DNA from: Saccharothrix tamanrassetensis
GTDB taxonomy: Bacteria > Actinomycetota > Actinomycetes > Mycobacteriales > Pseudonocardiaceae
Direction: 5' to 3'
DNA length: 64,000 nt
Assembly: GCF_014203665.1 (NCBI RefSeq)
Contig: NZ_JACHJN010000005.1
Coordinates: 620,001-684,000 of the forward strand
The first letter of the stretch is position 1. The number at the start of each line of letters is the position of its first letter. The notes under the pieces are model-generated. The model was not told where the DNA came from. It did no database searches and worked only from the letters and a program-made list of their open reading frames with translations. Position numbers and translations under genes: made by a program. Shown here in pieces: positions 62,330-64,000 of this stretch.

Positions 62330-62955
62330 TCATGTTGGGAGCCGGGGCAGGGATGTGACGAGGGCGTCGAGCAGGTCGACCTGGGTCCGGTTCTTCCTGG
62401 CCGGTGGAAGTCGGCGCGGGATGCCGTCGGGTGGCAGGTTCCAGATGCCCCGGCCTGGATCGAGTCGGTCGACGGTTGTGTACCACTGGCGCAGGGAGTC
62501 GCCGAGCCGGGCGTGCAGGTCGAAGTGCCGGCGGCGGCGCGTGGGGTCGGCGTCCTTGTGCTGTCTGAGCACTTCGAGGGGCGGGATGCTCACGAAGACG
62601 GCGTCGGCCAGGCCCAGAAGGCCGGCCGCGAATGCGGTGCGGGTTGCGGCGTAGTCGTGTTCCCATCGCGCTCGGGGGGCGGCGCCGATCATGCTCAGGC
62701 ACCAGCTGTAGTGCAGTTTCAGCGGATCGCTGTCGCAGATCGCGCGTCCGGTCGCGGCCTCGACCGCGAGTGCCCGCGCCCATCGCCGGCTGTTGACGGC
62801 GACCCAGTAGTCGGCTTGGGACCGAAGGTCCGCCTCGTCCGGCTCGGTTCCGGTGGGCGTGTACTCCGGGACGAGGCCGGTGCCCGCGTGCCGACGGCAC
62901 CATGTCGTCTGCCCGCCGCACTGGGCCCCTCGATCACCACGATCACGCGGCACAT
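62330..62955 (-). pseudogene. P-loop nucleotide kinase-like gene, frameshifted in the P-loop
   Basis: It starts at the ATG at 62955 as MCRVIVVIEGPSAAG, an unmistakable kinase/AAA P-loop start. The next codons read RRH because one base is missing near 62910. Inserting a single A gives GPSAAGKTTWCRRHAG and the frame then continues to the stop at 62330 (EADLRSQADYWVAVNSRRWARAL; ATRTAFAAGLLGLADAVFVSIP). The restored protein is about 209 residues, resembling small actinobacterial AAA kinases of unknown substrate. The lost base removes precisely the catalytic P-loop Lys, so as written the gene cannot work. A sequencing error is possible. Confidence 0.7.
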
Positions 62956-63177
62956 TCTCGCCTGAGTGCCCGGCTTCGTCGTGTTTGGAAGGCTGATGAC
63001 GGTACGCCCGTGGTCGATCACAACGCACTCGTAGTCAGTCATTCACCTGGGTGCTCCGGTTGTCGCTGTTCGCGTTGTGCGACCTCGATGGCCACCCGCG
63101 CACCCGCCACCACGACCTCCGCTCGGTCGAGTGGGACTGGTAGCCGTCATGAGGGACTTCCAGTGGCACGTCCGGGA

Positions 63178-64000
63178 CTACCGCCGGCGTGGAGCGGTCT
63201 CACGGATCAGCAAGGACACCAGGACCAGCACGATCGGTGTCGCGCCGTACAGCAGCAGCGCGTTCGCGAGGTCGTGCGTGGCGTCGGCGACCGCGCCGCC
63301 GATCTGTGGGCCCAGGGTTCCGCCCACGGTCTCGCCGACCGCGATCTGGAGGGCGAACGCGGTGGCCATCAACTCAGGCGGGACCGATTCGCCGGGCACC
63401 ACGTAGGTGATCAGCGTGAGCCCCCCTCCCGCCATCAAACCGACCACCAACGACACCAGGAGCAAAGGCACCGAATCCGCGAACAGCACGAAGAACACCG
63501 GCAATAGTCCGCCGCACACCGCAGCGGCGCACAGCGCGGGTCTGCGCCCGAACCTGTCCGATACCGCGGGCGCGACGATGTTGCCCAGTGCGATGACGAG
63601 GCCGTACACGGTGAGCACCAGGGTGGAAGTGGCGGGGGAGTGCCCACGGGCGGCGAGGAACACGGGCGCGAAGGTACCGAAGCCGATGCTGGAACCGATG
63701 CAGACCGTCGTGCCCACGAGCGCCAGCAGGACGTTGCGGTTGGCCAGGACCAGGCGGAAGTCGCGTGCCCGGACCCGGTGGGTTCCCGCGGCGGACCGCT
63801 CGTCGCGCATGAACACTGCCACGAGGAGCGCCACGACGATACCCGGAACGGCGACGAGGGCGAACGCCGGTCGCCAGCCCACCGCAGTGGCGAGCCCGAC
63901 CATGATGCCCGGTGCCAAGGCGCTGCCGATGACCAGCGTCCCGGCGATGACGATGCCGAGGTTGCGCCCGCGCCGTTCCGGTGACGAAGCGCGCGCGACC
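63178..64000 (-). CDS. MFS transporter, 5' end beyond the window
   Basis: The last 274 or so residues of an MFS protein; the frame is open to the window edge (VARASSPERRGRNLGIVIAGTLVIG precedes the listed segment). About seven hydrophobic helices remain. NIVAPAVSDRFGRRPAL is motif A of the second half and PVFLAARGHSPATSTLVLTVYGLVIALG precedes it. It resembles metabolite:proton symporters and drug exporters, and the full start cannot be seen. The 222 bp between it and the kinase-like gene show no gene. Confidence 0.85.
   Translation of the reverse strand, partial: VARASSPERRGRNLGIVIAGTLVIGSALAPGIMVGLATAVGWRPAFALVAVPGIVVALLVAVFMRDERSAAGTHRVRARDFRLVLANRNVLLALVGTTVCIGSSIGFGTFAPVFLAARGHSPATSTLVLTVYGLVIALGNIVAPAVSDRFGRRPALCAAAVCGGLLPVFFVLFADSVPLLLVSLVVGLMAGGGLTLITYVVPGESVPPELMATAFALQIAVGETVGGTLGPQIGGAVADATHDLANALLLYGATPIVLVLVSLLIRETAPRRR

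Noticed and set aside
1..64000. tRNA, rRNA, insertion sequences, phage or attachment sites
   Set aside because: No cloverleaf-like or rRNA-like sequence, transposase or integrase motif was recognised on reading; a tRNAscan or IS search was not possible here.

Overview
The window is high-GC DNA with GTG/TTG starts, ATGA/GTGA stop-start overlaps, SARP and NB-ARC/TPR regulators and several specialised-metabolism operons. This fits a filamentous actinomycete; a Pseudonocardiales relative (Saccharothrix/Lentzea/Actinosynnema type) is my guess, not shown. No rRNA, tRNA, CRISPR array, transposase or phage gene was recognised.

Layout. (1) 1-7.3 kb: small housekeeping-type genes, an NB-ARC/TPR protein and a SARP regulator, both broken by single-base frameshifts, plus two very short ORFs with strong ribosome binding sites. 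(2) 7.8-19.1 kb: a terpenoid-looking operon. Three MEP-pathway genes (dxs, ispG, ispH) are followed by a flavin monooxygenase, a divergent class I terpene-synthase-like protein, an AsnB-like amidotransferase and a UDP-sugar 6-dehydrogenase, with a convergent MFS exporter. (3) 19.2-21.4 kb: a PAS-GAF sensor and an EF-hand protein. (4) 21.4-24.4 kb: a coupled thioester-reductase-like SDR, fatty acyl-AMP ligase and ACP. (5) 26.3-46.6 kb, the most remarkable part: a complete four-gene olefin operon (oleB-oleC-oleA-oleD) divergent from a PUFA-synthase-like operon (PfaD enoyl reductase; KS-AT-ACP-KR; AT-DH-DH; PfaB-like; ACP; DUF6230-like; DUF6114-like). The simplest reading is that the Pfa system makes a polyunsaturated acyl chain which OleA joins head to head, and OleC/OleB/OleD convert to a very long polyene hydrocarbon, ketone or beta-lactone. 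The Pfa system has no KS-CLF pair and only one in-line ACP, so it is unlike textbook PUFA synthases. (6) 46.6-49.4 kb: an ECF sigma factor with a PepSY membrane protein. (7) 49.6-62.2 kb: a metallophore-type cluster with an ATP-grasp ligase, an SbnA-like PLP enzyme, MFS exporter, two methyltransferases, a FecCD/ATPase/lipoprotein importer, a P450 and an FhuF-like ferric reductase. Its divergent promoters share a long nested inverted repeat. No NRPS or NIS synthetase is present. (8) 62.3-64 kb: a P-loop nucleotide kinase-like gene frameshifted inside its P-loop, and the 3' part of an MFS transporter cut by the window edge.

Regulatory hints: rare TTA leucine codons lie in dxs (codon 28, operon head) and in the SDR that heads the FAAL operon, suggesting bldA-type control. 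The three frameshifted genes need five single-base insertions in all to restore them. They could be assembly errors or recent pseudogenes; raw reads would decide.
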